Shown here piece by piece: positions 1 through 12,200 of a stretch of DNA of 64,000 nucleotides. Positions within the stretch are counted from its first letter, which is position 1; each line of letters opens with the position of its first letter. Both the position numbers and the translations under genes were made by a program. The notes below the pieces were generated by a model, which was not told the origin of the DNA, did not search any database, and saw only the letters and a list, made by a program, of their open reading frames with translations. The stretch is from Rhyacophila brunnea (taxonomy: Eukaryota; Arthropoda; Insecta; Trichoptera; Rhyacophilidae), in NCBI GenBank assembly GCA_022495005.1, contig JAGYXB010002069.1, positions 2,604,001 to 2,668,000 of the forward strand, in the 5' to 3' direction.

Positions 1-353
1 ACAAGGGTACAATCGGTACAATATAACAGAGGTAGGTGTTATTTTCTGAGACAATAAGTTCTCTAGCAAGATACAAGTTTATCCAGTGCATATTACGAAG
101 AGACCAACCTGTTTCCTCAGGTATCTCAGCTATTTGGTGAGAAAATATAATAAACGTTTAATGAATATCACTGAGGTAAACAAAGTGCTTACTAAGTCGT
201 AATTCGATTGTGTAACAAATGTATACAAAGAAATTACACATACTAAACAATAATTAATTTGAAAGCTATTCATATGTCATGAATTCAACTGACACAGCTC
301 GGTTCTCACAGAACCATTGATAGCCACACTAAAAGTTTATTAGTCTATGGCCA

Positions 354-800
354 CACTTCTGTTGCCCTTCGACGTCTTTGGTGACCAGAAACGACACGTG
401 CAGATTTAAGAATAATTACAGTTGAGTTGGCCGTCAAAACTAAAGATACATCTCCCTCTTACAGAACGTCCCATGCTCATGGTCCACGAGTTTAGTCCGC
501 ATCGAAGCGTCGTTTTGTCATTGTATCGTTTATCGATTTAATAATGCTTACACCTTTGCGATATCAAGCTAAAAATATCATTACAATTGTTGCCAAGTTT
601 TGTAAATAAGAAAAGCCCCACATTTGAGGAAAAATTTAATTTTGTATGTTTTAGTGGTACCTATATATTATGTTAGTAATGTATTCATATAACACATTTC
701 CTAGCTAATGCAGTCTTGTAAGGATGATAAAAAAAATACTGTATAAAAAATAGGTCGGCATTTTGGCGCTGCCTAGGGACATCTTGCAAGTAAATGATTA
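354..800. repeat. Degenerate copy of the hAT-like MITE at 8615-8984
   Basis: Two blocks match the intact element at 8615-8984 in the same order: about 362-410 (words GTTGCCCTTCGACGT and GTGACCAGAAACGACACGT) and about 738-785 (AATACTGTATAAAAAA, then CATTTTGGCGCTGCC). The blocks are separated by about 330 bases of unrelated sequence, so this copy is either interrupted or is a longer family member. No clean termini or target duplication were seen. Confidence 0.5.
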
Positions 801-1519
801 TTAATATCCAAAGAAATATTAGCCGTGCTAAATAATTGGCCACAGACGATATATTTCTTATTACAGGCTATGTTATGAATCATTGAAGCGCCTAGTTTCA
901 AATCCCTATAAAACGGTTTTTACAAATTTCCGAGTTAGATATGTATTTAGATGAATATTTTTGTTACCCATATGATGGCCAAAGAATGAACTTTAAAAAA
1001 CGCCAAAAACCGTCAATATGTATCATCAAAAATGAGGGTAAATTTCAAAACCCGCTAAAATGGTTGGGTGTGCTTTTCAAATAAGTACCCCTAAAATTGA
1101 AAGCCAAAATACTCTTTAGAATGTAACGAATTAAAAAATAAATACATGAAGTTCACAGATTTATTACATATGAATTATTATTGTCATTTTTCTCAAAACT
1201 ACCAAAAATCGTTTTAGGGTGTTTTTAAACTAAGCGCTTCACACCTGCACTTGTTTTAGTTTTCGAAAAAAACGTGACATATCTACTTGAGTTACTCTCA
1301 TGATAGACTGATGTGAAACACTGCTCTAACCAATTACAATCACAAGAAATGATAACGTAATTTGTCACGTGATCTTAGTTTCCTCGGTATGTATATTCCA
1401 TCACCTATTTCATTCCATTTTGAAGGTTCCCCTATAGTTTTTGATATATAGATAGATATAGACATAATTATTATAAAACGTTTATCTATCTACTTTAGTG
1501 CTTCGCCAGAGTGAACGCG

Positions 1520-1631
1520 TGGACAGCGGCCCGTGAAACTCAAACGTATAACCGTGTGTGAAATGCCCAAAAAAAGCCGTCTACAAAGATTTCACACACG
1601 GTTATACATTTGAGTTGCGCACGCCGCTGCC
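1520..1631. repeat. Long hairpin (foldback) with 28-bp nearly perfect stem
   Basis: Positions 1537-1564 and 1589-1616 are reverse complements over 28 bp with one mismatch, separated by 24 bases. The pairing extends imperfectly outward (CAGCGGC near 1525 with GCCGCTG near 1623). No open frame lies in it. It could be a small foldback MITE or a hairpin-RNA-like locus; the sequence does not decide. Confidence 0.8.
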
Positions 1632-1933
1632 GAATCGTGTTCTACCACTTGCAATCACAGCATTAAAACATTTATTATCTTCAATACTTAGTAGTCACAG
1701 CGCTTTTTCTGCATTTTCTCGTAACTATTAAACATGAATAGGTGTTGATTTAATATTAGGTTACTTTATGGTAATTGCAATATTCAGGAATAACAAAAAG
1801 TTAAATAAAAATATTTAGTCCATTTAATTAAATATCAATTCAAATTATTTACAAGTTTAAGGACAAAAAACGAGAAAAGAGAATTACACAAGCCTAAATT
1901 TCAAGAAGAGGTGAGGTGCGGGTAGGGTATTTC

Positions 1934-1960
1934 TATATTGTGTATAATATACACAATATA
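1934..1960. repeat. Perfect 12-bp palindrome with 3-base loop
   Basis: TATATTGTGTAT at 1934-1945 is exactly inverted at 1949-1960. Low-complexity AT sequence surrounds it, so it may have arisen by chance or be a cruciform-prone site. Confidence 0.7.
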
Positions 1961-3060
1961 ATATATCTCTATTTTTTTCCTATTTCATGTGAATGAAGTC
2001 GTCGCGTCTCCAGTAAGTAAAAATATATGTGTATAATTCAAATAATAATACAAACACAAGGCCGACTATATATTTAGGCCGTGTCACTGAATTGCGAATT
2101 ACGGTGGTAATAACTATTATTGATTATATTTGAATGCAATGCAGTAACTTGTAAGCAATAAATGACGATTTTCGATTGCATATTATTTCATTCCAATTAT
2201 TGCTATTTATTTTAATATGCAAGAATCATAATTTTCTATAAGCAGTTCACAATATTGCATTCGAAATATTATGAGCGATAATTATCACTGCCATTTAATT
2301 TTACAGTTTCTTGTCACGGCCTGACTATTATAGTGGGCCTTGTACTAACATCACCTATTGTACGCTGGGACAAATTTTGGGTAAAATCTTGCGAACAAAT
2401 ACAACTTCAAACCATTTTGGTAATTGATTAATCACAACATTTAACGTGGCATACCTATTCATTCTAAAACACTACAGTATTTTAAAATTTAAGGTTAGGT
2501 GGTATTGCGAAATAGTTATTATATTGAAGTAGCGTGTGATGGACATCTTTGTAGCAACAAGGAAAAAAGGAATCAAAAATGAGGTATCAGTTGTCATTAT
2601 TAAATTTCGCCGCCTGCACTGAACATTTTTTTTCTGTCAAAGCTTTTAAATTTGTATATTTGCATACTAACGTTACTTTTTTTTGTTGAAAACATTAGTT
2701 GTCGACAATGTGGAAGTATGATAATATAAATCGTGGATCCGAAGTATATGCAAACAATGGAATACTCTCTTATATTCCATGTATTTAATATATTTTTTAA
2801 TTGTTAGTCACATACTTAACTGATTATTAATTACAACAGTAAAGTGTATTCATTCGTGTTTGGAAACTTATACGTATGCAGTTCGCCGTATCCCACTTCA
2901 CCGTGAAATAATGTTGTATCGGAAATATATGGCCGTATATTAAAGATAGTCCAACCTATTTGGGTGGTGTTACTGGGTAGTACTGAAGTAAAATTCATGT
3001 CTAAATAAAACACGGTTCTTGTAGGTTTACACTTTACAGAACAAACAGCAGCAAACAAAT

Positions 3061-3165
3061 AACACATTTTGAAAATAGCCGTTATACTGGATTATTTGTT
3101 AGATAAGGTTTTCATTCTTGAATTCATGAATTTTGCCAAAATCACCTATGAAAATTGAATTAATG
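3061..3165. repeat. Fragment of TTAGGT foldback family
   Basis: ACATTTTGAAAATAGCCG, then TACTGGATTATTTGTTAG, then GGTTTTCATTCTTGAATTCA closely match 56065-56160. The first half also matches the left arm of the complete foldback at 37917-38131. Only one arm is present here. Confidence 0.65.
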
Positions 3166-3660
3166 TTATAATTAAAATATTTAATCTAATAAACTTGGAG
3201 ACCATATAGTATACGGTCATCTCTTTACGATAAAAAAGCCCACGGCGAACTGTGCCACGGTGAAATGTTTTACGTACAATTTTTATGTAACCGTATTCAT
3301 TGCGTAAAATTAATGGAAGAATTCGTATAATATAACTTTTTGTAACAGATTCTCTGTAGTGACAAATTTTTAATTATTTTGCATACAAATTGTGACTATA
3401 TCTAGTAAAGGATGGCATTTTGAGAGTATTTTATAATTTTCATTTCTGGAACAGTTATGCATGATTTCCGCAAGATTTTATAAAATTAAAATGCTTCAAG
3501 ATTCTGCTACACAAAAAGGGTTAGGAATCACTGGTGTATATAGATATAGCTTGTGTGTTCCAAGAATATACAAAAAAATCAGCAAACGAGGTTAGAATTC
3601 TTCAAGATAAGGTTATTTACTAATTATCATACTCAGAATTTAGCAGTAAGTTATTGGAAT

Positions 3661-4307
3661 TAGGGATTGAAATACTGGTATTTCAAAACCGGTATTCCAG
3701 TATTTATCAATACCGAAACACCGGTTTTAAAAATCCAAAATACCGGAATTTTCGGTATTAAGAAAGCACACTCGTTTAGGTCTTTCAAAATGAATTATAA
3801 GTCGTGTGCTACTAAAATGCAAATATGTATATTGAGTGCATCCAACAGAGGTGAAAAAATGATAAAACAAATTTCATCAAATCATTATATCAAAAGTAAT
3901 TGTCGCGATGAATTATCATAATATTATAACGAAATATAAAACATCAGTAACAAAAATGTTCAATAATTATCCTATAATTATTATTGATGACTGTACAAGC
4001 GTTGAAATTAAGAAGCTTTTCCTGTAGCCGAACTTATTTGCACTACATGAACTTTTGATTGCTTTAGTTAAAATTATCAATATATTCAAATTATTTATAA
4101 ATCAATACATATTTTTAAATGTCAACATAATAAATGTAGGTTTTTGCTATAAAATAATATTTTTAAAAGATTTTAATAGCTATATTTATTGATAAGCACA
4201 TACTTCTGTTTTTTAAATGTTTAAGAAATACCGGTATTAATACCGGTATTCAATAATAAATACCAAAAAACCGGTATTGATATTTTCATTTGGTATTTCA
4301 ATCCCTA
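3661..4307. mobile_element. Ac-like hAT MITE, 647 bp
   Basis: Terminal inverted repeats of about 15 bp, TAGGGATTGAAATAC at the left end and its inverse at the right end, are flanked by 8-bp near-identical duplications (ATTGGAAT at 3653-3660 and ATTAGAAT at 4308-4315). Subterminal ATACCGGTAT-type motifs are repeated near both ends, as hAT transposases require clustered subterminal sites. The TAGGGAT terminus and 8-bp duplication are classic for the Ac branch of hAT elements. No transposase frame is present, so it is non-autonomous. Confidence 0.85.
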
Positions 4308-4914
4308 ATTAGAATATTTCCATATCATCTTCGTCAGCTTTGTTTGAAACTGATATAGCGTCAGATCGCGCGTAACAAAATGTCTTACTTTGTTAGTTTA
4401 CTCAGTGACATATTATCTGAGTTCCGTAATTCTTACATTTAATATTAATTACACAAAGTTAACTATTTGCTTTTATTAAATGATAAGATTGTATTTATAG
4501 TTGCAGAGATAGAAGACAGTAGACAATTAAACAAATTTTACCATTCCGTGTGGCGGACACACTTCATCTTGATTTAATTTAGTTAGTAAGCTAAAAGCTG
4601 TCAATAGTAAACTTTGTATTATTGAGTGGTTAAATTTTGTTTTATTAGTGAAACAATTAATAGTAAGAACAAGTGAATAACGTATAAACGTAATATTATA
4701 ATCTACCTGCTTATTTAAATTTAAATTTTGAAGTGTATATTTTCAAATACTATTTCAATATTGTAGTAAACTATGTTTTTACGTTACGTAAATATTTGAT
4801 TTAAATTGTGCTTTTTTCTATCGTAATAAAATAGTCCATTTATTAATAAAACACTTTAACATTTTTTCGCGTGATTTTGGCTTATTTTGGAAGCCACACT
4901 ACCCTACTTATAAA

Positions 4915-5388
4915 CACAGTGTTTTTAATTTTTGACTACAAGTTTAAAACTACCCTTTCTCTTATATTATCACTAAAATTATTGAAGGTGTCCTTCGGAA
5001 AGGGGTCATATGAAATAACCAAAATTTTTAGGAGAGAGGAAACACACTCAAATAAATAAATAAATAACAAGAATTTCAGTGATGTATGGTTATATTTTTA
5101 TTTATTGACATTCATTGCCTTAAAAAGTCACAGGTAGGTACTATAGATCACAGAAATTCTTGTTGTTTATTTTGTTTTCCTTTGTCCTGTTAAATTTAGT
5201 TTTTGCATATAGACACCTTTTTTGAGGGACACCTTCAATTATTGGATTGTTTTGACATAATATCAAAATATACACTGTCTATTTTTTTGAGATTATGACA
5301 AAACAATTTAAATAATTTTTCATAATATAAGAGGAAGGGTAATTTAAAACTTGGGTTCTCAATACACCAAAATCAAAAACACTGTCTT
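4915..5388. mobile_element. Inverted-repeat element (outer copy of a nest)
   Basis: The left segment 4915-4980 (CAGTGTTTTTAATTTTTG, then AAGTTTAAAACTACCCTT) is inverted at 5311-5388 (AAGGGTAATTTAAAACTT, then CAAAAACACTG). Arms are about 65-75 bp and diverged. A second element with its own inverted ends (4979-5244) lies between the arms, so this is a nested insertion. Confidence 0.65.
4979..5244. mobile_element. MITE with TIR ATTGAAGGTGTCC, nested copy
   Basis: The left end ATTGAAGGTGTCCTTCGG with nearby GGGGTCATATG is inverted at the right end (GCATATAGACACC, then GGGACACCTTCAAT). The same family is present at 20408-20782 in ACSF2 intron 5, with TIR AATTGAAGGCGTCCCCGG. Non-autonomous; superfamily not assigned. 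Confidence 0.7.
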
Positions 5389-6149
5389 TTTACTTACAAT
5401 GGCAGTATAGATCAGGCGTGTCCAGAACGTCGATCGCGGGAAAGATTTTGGTCGATCACACTATAATATGTATATATGAATCTAGTCGTGAAACTTTAAA
5501 TGTGTGTACATTCAAATGTAACATGATAAAACTGCATTGAGATTTTCAAGAATAAGCATTACATAATCCTATGCCTATTTCTTTAATCACCTTACGTAAC
5601 ACTTGAAAAAGGAGATTTTAATTCCCTCATTTTAAATTGATTCACAGTTTTCCCTTACCATCACGCAGTAAGCTCTTTTCATAGTAGAATAGTAGTTTGA
5701 AAATGAGTATCCAAAATACCACGAAAACTTAATTTACATGACGAATTAGCACTTTATTCTTTGTGATAGTAAAAAATAAGTGTAGTTTTATGTTTGATAA
5801 TGTTAAGCAGTCATTCATTACACATTATGTGAAATTCCTCATAGAATACGTACTGGCGTAAATTATGTTATATTTTATGTTGAGCTATCGGTTTTTGTAA
5901 ATATTACAAATGAAAATTGTTTGATCTGTAATTTGATGTGTATTGAAAACGGCTTTTTTACGATAATTGTTTGTTAACCATTCGTTTAATATATTATAAC
6001 TAGGTGATTTTTAAAGGTGAATGCTCTGCCAATAATCTAAATTGGGTGCTAAAAGCGAAATAGTGAGATTAAAGTGATTATTGCTAGCAATAATTAAAAC
6101 TGCATGGAGAAACGTTTCAAAAAAATAAACGCACAGTTTTTTACGAAAA

Positions 6150-6235
6150 ATGCTTGCAAGAAATATAAAACATTGGAAGAAGAATGTCAGAATTCAAAGA
6201 TGTACCCTGCCAACGTGGTTCACAGCGCTTAGAAG
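6150..6235 (+). CDS. ACSF2: ACSF2 exon 1: start codon and presequence
   Basis: The frame begins [16 protein letters not shown] and ends with two bases of a codon before the donor AAG|GTAAGG. Composition (many K/R, no D/E) suits mitochondrial import. A second ATG at 6184 in another frame is also open to the donor. No conserved domain lies here, so the exon rests on splice fit and position. Confidence 0.7.
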
Positions 6236-9200
6236 GTAAGGAAATACTACATTATTATATTTGAAAATGTGTAAATAAAATTACTAAACGAATTATGAAA
6301 AATAAGTATTAATGATATTCGATAATTGTAGGATTTTTTTTCTTTCATAATTATTAAAAATCCAAGAAAAACCATGTAGGATTTGAACAAACATCTTTCA
6401 CTAGTATACACTATGCTACGGCTACTATTACTCTTCCGAATGATTGCTAATAACTATTTTATATAGAATTTTTCAAATAATTGATGTGTTTTTAATAAAA
6501 CATAGTCCTATATTCCTAAATCTTTCATACAACCACCTGTCAACATTCTCATAGTATGCCTTCTCTCTGTATATCTCCTCGCATATGTTTACGTGTATGT
6601 TCTGTCTCTAGAGTTTCTGTCTCTAGTTCTGTCATTATGCTGGTGTTTCAGACTAAATTCTTTATCTATGAGCTGCTGCATCAGCCTGGTGGAGTATTTG
6701 TAGAGTCTTCTGACTTTGCCGAGCACGCCATCGCTGAATTCTTTAATTTTGTCAAGCGTTGACACTTTCTTATCTGATGGTTATTTCTCATTCATAATGT
6801 TTCTATTTTTTTTATTGATTGTGTATGTTACCTATGGTTACAGTGGGTTGCATCACCATATTCCTATTATAATTACACTTAAATTTATTGAATGTCACAC
6901 TAATTTCTCGATACTCTAATCACTCTATGTGATATTACCGCACTGTAATCAACGATCAAAAATTTATAAAACTATCAATTATTTTATTTCACGACTCGAT
7001 TAAAATAAATGATTTCTTTGATTTTTCAAATTTAGAATGTGAGTTTATACGTCTTCTCCCTGTCTTGCTCTTTCTTATGTATTTTCGTATGTTTTTTCTC
7101 ATGCGTTACATGTATTATAATATAATAAGGTAATACTATTGGGGATTTTAAAGTGTGCCTAATTTAAGTGACTGGCTTTGGGTTCTTTATTATTTATAGT
7201 AAGAAAAAAAATATTCATATATCTCTCTATATTCTATACCATGACTACTGATGGTTACATTATGCATGTTTTTACTACCATATACGTAGGAACGTGTAAT
7301 CGAATTTCAAGTAATTCATGCTCATTATATATCATTATTATTTTTTTTTTAAATCCAAGTGTATTTTTGGAATTTTTAAATTCCGCGTGATGGTTAAATT
7401 ATTATTTTTTTTATTATTTCCTGAAAATTTTCCGAAATGCAGTTAGCTGGTTTTCAGATTAAGCAGTCGATATGTGACATTAAAACTATGAATTATTCAA
7501 ATACCTACCTTTCTAATAATATATTGTGGAAAACTTATTAAAATATTTTATTTTAATGATAAAATAATCATATTAATACTATCGACCGATGGTACTCGAT
7601 GGAATTTGAATTTAAATTCTAATGGATTTAAGTTATGTATTCCATTTGAGTCGTTTTTTTGCCGAAAGGCGAAACCCGTGTCGCCAAAAACGACGCTAAT
7701 GGAATAGTACATAACTTAGATCCTTTAGAAGATAAAATAAACATAAAAGAATGTGTAATAATGTGATAAATGTGTTCATCGAACCCAAATCAAAACTTAA
7801 ACTAGTAAATCCACAGTAGCATAGCACTTCGCCTTAACGAAATAAGACGTCTGAAAATAAAGAAACGGCGACAGAATAGGTATCCATAATACACCTAAAA
7901 TGCCACTTGCATATACTTTTTTTGTTTTTTCCTTGAAAATATCAGATAATATTTGGACTCTTAAAGTTATCTTATCATTTTTGTTTATTTGTTGGCCTGC
8001 CTATTTATAAGCAAATATAAAAATCTTGAAAATACAATTATATTGTTGATTTAGTATTTAGTTTAGTATGAAGGAGAGTGTACAAAAAATGATAGAATGA
8101 AAAAAAACAAAAAACAGTTGTATTCAAAATACACAAACGTAAAAAAAACCGGAAAGAAAGACCGAGTGGGATTCGAACTCACATCTTCCACTGTCCGGGT
8201 CATTGGTGAAATTTGAAACACATATTAATATATTATAATTAATTCGAAAAAGTCATAAAGCTTATCGATGGCACAAACGGAACTCCATTCGGGTAATATG
8301 GCTAAAATGGCAATTTTACTAAATTAAAAAAATGTCTAGAAACTAGCATTTAAAAAAGGGATCATATTGATTATTATTAACATTGTTTTTTCCAGAACAA
8401 AATTAATATTGTATAAGAATTTGTAATATCACAACTAATATTATAAGAAATATGCAATTACGAAAATATATAGACATCAGTTAAATATTACAATTAACAT
8501 TTTATTTTATTGTTAATATAATATTATAATATAGTATTAAAAGACCAGTATGTTGATTTTCAAGCAAATTTGGTGTAACAAACTTTTTTGTGAGAAGTTT
8601 TAAGCTATGTGAGGCAGTGACGTCCCGTGGGGGTAGGCAGATTGAGCGTCGCTTGGGGGCGGCAGTTACTCGAAGGGCGGCAAATCGAGGAGAATCATTT
8701 GGTACATATGTAAATAGGTACCTTAACTTAGTAATAACGAAAATATATTTCCATTAAAAAATCAGCTCACCGGTTGGAAACAAAATGTATTAATTAACAT
8801 AAAAGGTTTAACAGGGCTGTATTTTTTTTGTTTAGACTGAGATGTCTAGTTTACTTCCGTTGCCCTTCGACGTACATAGTGACCAGAAACGACACGTCCA
8901 CGGATGATACAAAATACTGTATAAAAAAATGGGGTGACATTTTGGCGCTGCCCAGGGGCGGCATTTTGTCTAGGGACGTCACTGATGTGAGGTGTCGAAT
9001 AACGCCATATTTAACGCTAAATACGAATTTTGCAAGTTAGATTCTTATTTAAAACCTGAAAATAAATTCAAAATATTCTTAGAAATTTCTTGATAATAAT
9101 ATGTCTAAAAGTTTAACCGAAATATGTTGCTAGTTTCAATATTAATATAATAACTAAATAATTAATTGGTGAGCATGCTATATTATTATATACCTAGCAT

Positions 9201-12200
9201 CGGAATAAATATTTACAATGCATGAATATATTATCATTATTATCAGAATCCGTAGCTATTTTCATGAATTCAAATAATAGTACACGCAAAAATTATTTAT
9301 GTTGCATCATGAAATCATACCAATCACGATTTATATAATATATTATATGTAGATTTTCCGATAAAAAATGTATTTTAAATTGCACTTTAACAGGTGGCTT
9401 TTTTGGGATATATAATGTTAATTTGCCTATAGCTTCTTAAATGTAAAACTCAACAATAACAAGCATCGTATAACTACATATTTTAAAATTTTAATATTTT
9501 TGAAGTAAAATAGCGAAGTCAACTTTTTTTTACTATTAGAGCAAATTTTTGATGTGTGTTTATCTCACTTGGTCGAGCCGCTATGCCGGGCCTCCCTTAA
9601 GCCTGGGCCCCTAGGTTAAAGCCCTATCAACCTCTATGGCATGGATGGAACAGTCCAGTAAAAAAATCTGCTAAATAATGATTTTGCAACTACACATCTT
9701 AATGGATTTGTAAACGAAATAGATACAGAAATCAGTGGGACCCCGAAGACAAAATTTGAAATACTTTTATCAAAAATAAAACATAGCCATTTAAAAAAAA
9801 AATAATCTTAGTCTTCGTATTTCTTAATTGTTGACTTCGATAGAAGTATATGTTTCGTTTTAAGCACAATCTAGTCTAAACATTGGTTCATGGTAGGTGA
9901 TAAACATATTATATTGTAGTCGATGCTTACAAAAAATCAAAAATACGAATCACTTAAGTATCACTTAAATTATAATTTATGCAGATTATCTCACATGAAT
10001 AAAAAATCACCAATTGAAACTATGTTTTGTGAAATATTGTAATGAAAAGTTGATTACAGTTTCTCAATTAATAATGATTAGGATCACGACTGCAAAGCGA
10101 GAATTTCTATCTCCAAGTTACGCCCATCGAATTGGAGAAAGACCACTTCAACATGAGACCATCGGCCAGTGTTTGGAGCGAGCCGCCAATGCGTGGCCGG
10201 ACAGACCGTGGCTGATATCGCGACATGAAAAATCCATGACATATAGCCAGGTTTTGGAAGAGGTAATAGTCATATTATAATATTATCACAATGACTTAAT
10301 AACCCTATTAATAGTATGGTGGAGTTTGAAACATTTGCCATCAACAATTCAACTCACTGTAATTTATCGCCTTAACAAAAACAATAGTTTAATTATTGGT
10401 AAAGTGATATATATATATATATCTATAATAAAACTATCATGACTGAGGATCATGGCCTTGATAATTCGTCCGTCCGATAGCTTTCTCCACGACATGGTTC
10501 CATCAGTGCAAAGCATAGATTATCCATTTAGGATCTAGATGACTCTTTTTCTTGTCCTGTTTTACATTCGACTTGACCAAATAATGCGAGCTTTTCAGCG
10601 CTCGAAATGGAAAAGTTTACGAACCGGAGCGCTCGACCATTATCTGCTGATATTAACATAGTAGTTATCAAATTTATGTATATTTTGTAAAAATAAGTGT
10701 GTTAGATTTTTTTATATTGCCTATCTAGCTCAGACGGTCAAATTATTATTTCCACGAGACGGAGCGATAATTTTACCAATTTCATGAACCGTAACGGTGC
10801 TCCGGTCCGTTTTGAACCCTAAGGATTTTCAGATTGTTATCCTTTATGCGGGCAATATAACTAAACATAGGAGGGTTCGACAAAGGCGCAGTAAGAAAAG
10901 TCTGATTTGAATTCGTTTAGCAGCTCACGAGACCTCAGCATCGGCTTCCAGTACAACATTTCAAAAACGTCCAGTTTCTACATTTCTTTTACCTTTTACG
11001 TCTTAGTCTCAGAGGCATACACACAAATTATTTGGAGAAACAAGAGATCTTGTTACATAGCATGTACTGTTAGGTGTATGAATAAAAACGCCGCTTTAAG
11101 TGTGTTGAAAATGGGTCTGCAACAACCGTGAAACTCTGAAACAGGAGTTATTAACGACGATTCAAGACCGGGATAGTTTATCTGAGATTTGACTATGTGA
11201 GCTATGAAGGAAACAAAGTAATGTTCTATTTTTATGAAGAGAAATGATGCTGAAGCTTATTATTATAAGAAATCCCTCACTATTGGATGAGTAAATGAAT
11301 TAATTATTACCGATCTGATTTTAAAAAGCCTCCTAAAGATACCTACATCTAATGAGAAACCATAGTAAACATTGTGCTCAGTCTAAGGCGTAAATAATTA
11401 AAATTGTTTTTTACTTTTTATAATAGTTACTATAAGACGCGAGTGTGTTTTGAAAATTAGGTTAGTTTATTATCATTTCTTTTAAACAAATCATTAGAAT
11501 TAGTTTATTCTTGTTCCAACAGCGACGTATCAGTTAAATTAGCTGTCAGTTAAATCAGCTTTGCAGGTACATTTTACTATATTTTTTTTAAATATTCATG
11601 CTATATTTTAACCATATTTTAAATTTATTCTTAGGTATCTTATTATCAAAGTTACCAATTCAACCAAAAAAAAAGTCCCGTTGTCATTTACCTATCATCT
11701 ATGTCGATACATAATATGATGTAGGTATACAAGACCGCAAACAATCACAAAAACACTTGTCAAACACTACAGTCACGACTAGAGAGAGGGACTGATTTAT
11801 AGAACACAACAATTAGGAAAGTGGGTTAGGTACCTTATGAGCGTGGCTGTAAGAAAGCACAGTAAAATTTTCGGGTGTAGAAAAATATGGGATAAACTTG
11901 GACATGTTGTGTTAAATAATGTTTGACACGTAAACATATTCGTAATATTTGAGGCCATTCCAGGTAGCTCTGAATTTCTTGCGTTTAAGGGTTTGCCCCT
12001 CATTAAGTCATATACCAAAACTGTCGCCAAAATCTTGGTCTATGGCGACTGGCTTTCACACCTCTATCATTCTATATGTATAATATTTTAGACAGCAAGC
12101 AATCACAAAACGCGGTAACCTGCGGATGCTTGCAGTTGAGAAGGACTGACCTACGGTTCGGTCCATCAACATGACTCTACATAGAGTAGTCGCATTACTG

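Larger units (their letters stand above)
1..6149. other. Upstream noncoding region of ACSF2-like gene
   Basis: No open frame here looks like a gene: all are short, lack recognisable domains and have AT-driven composition. The stretch holds a fragment of a hAT-like MITE (354-800), a long hairpin (1520-1631), a short perfect palindrome (1934-1960), a fragment of the foldback family seen complete at 37917-38131, an Ac-like hAT MITE (3661-4307) and nested inverted-repeat elements (4915-5388). The rest is AT-rich sequence in which I see nothing. The last few hundred bases before 6150 should contain the ACSF2 promoter and 5' UTR, but I cannot place a start site. Confidence 0.6.
6236..10081 (+). other. 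ACSF2 intron 1 (3.8 kb)
   Basis: Contains two tRNA-like segments on the minus strand (6363-6425 and 8155-8205), a hairpin MITE (7617-7731), an intact hAT-like MITE (8615-8984) and a repeat shared with two other sites (9480-9645). A coding-looking but unassigned minus-strand stretch lies at about 6560-6770. The remainder is AT-rich with nothing recognisable. Confidence 0.55.

Noticed and set aside
2831..3067. Small minus-strand gene
   Set aside because: The frame overlaps a foldback-repeat fragment and has no recognisable features.
6556..6770. Possible coding fragment in ACSF2 intron 1 (minus strand [15 protein letters not shown])
   Set aside because: Some amphipathic character, but I cannot assign a family and flanks contain stops; perhaps an old transposon fragment.
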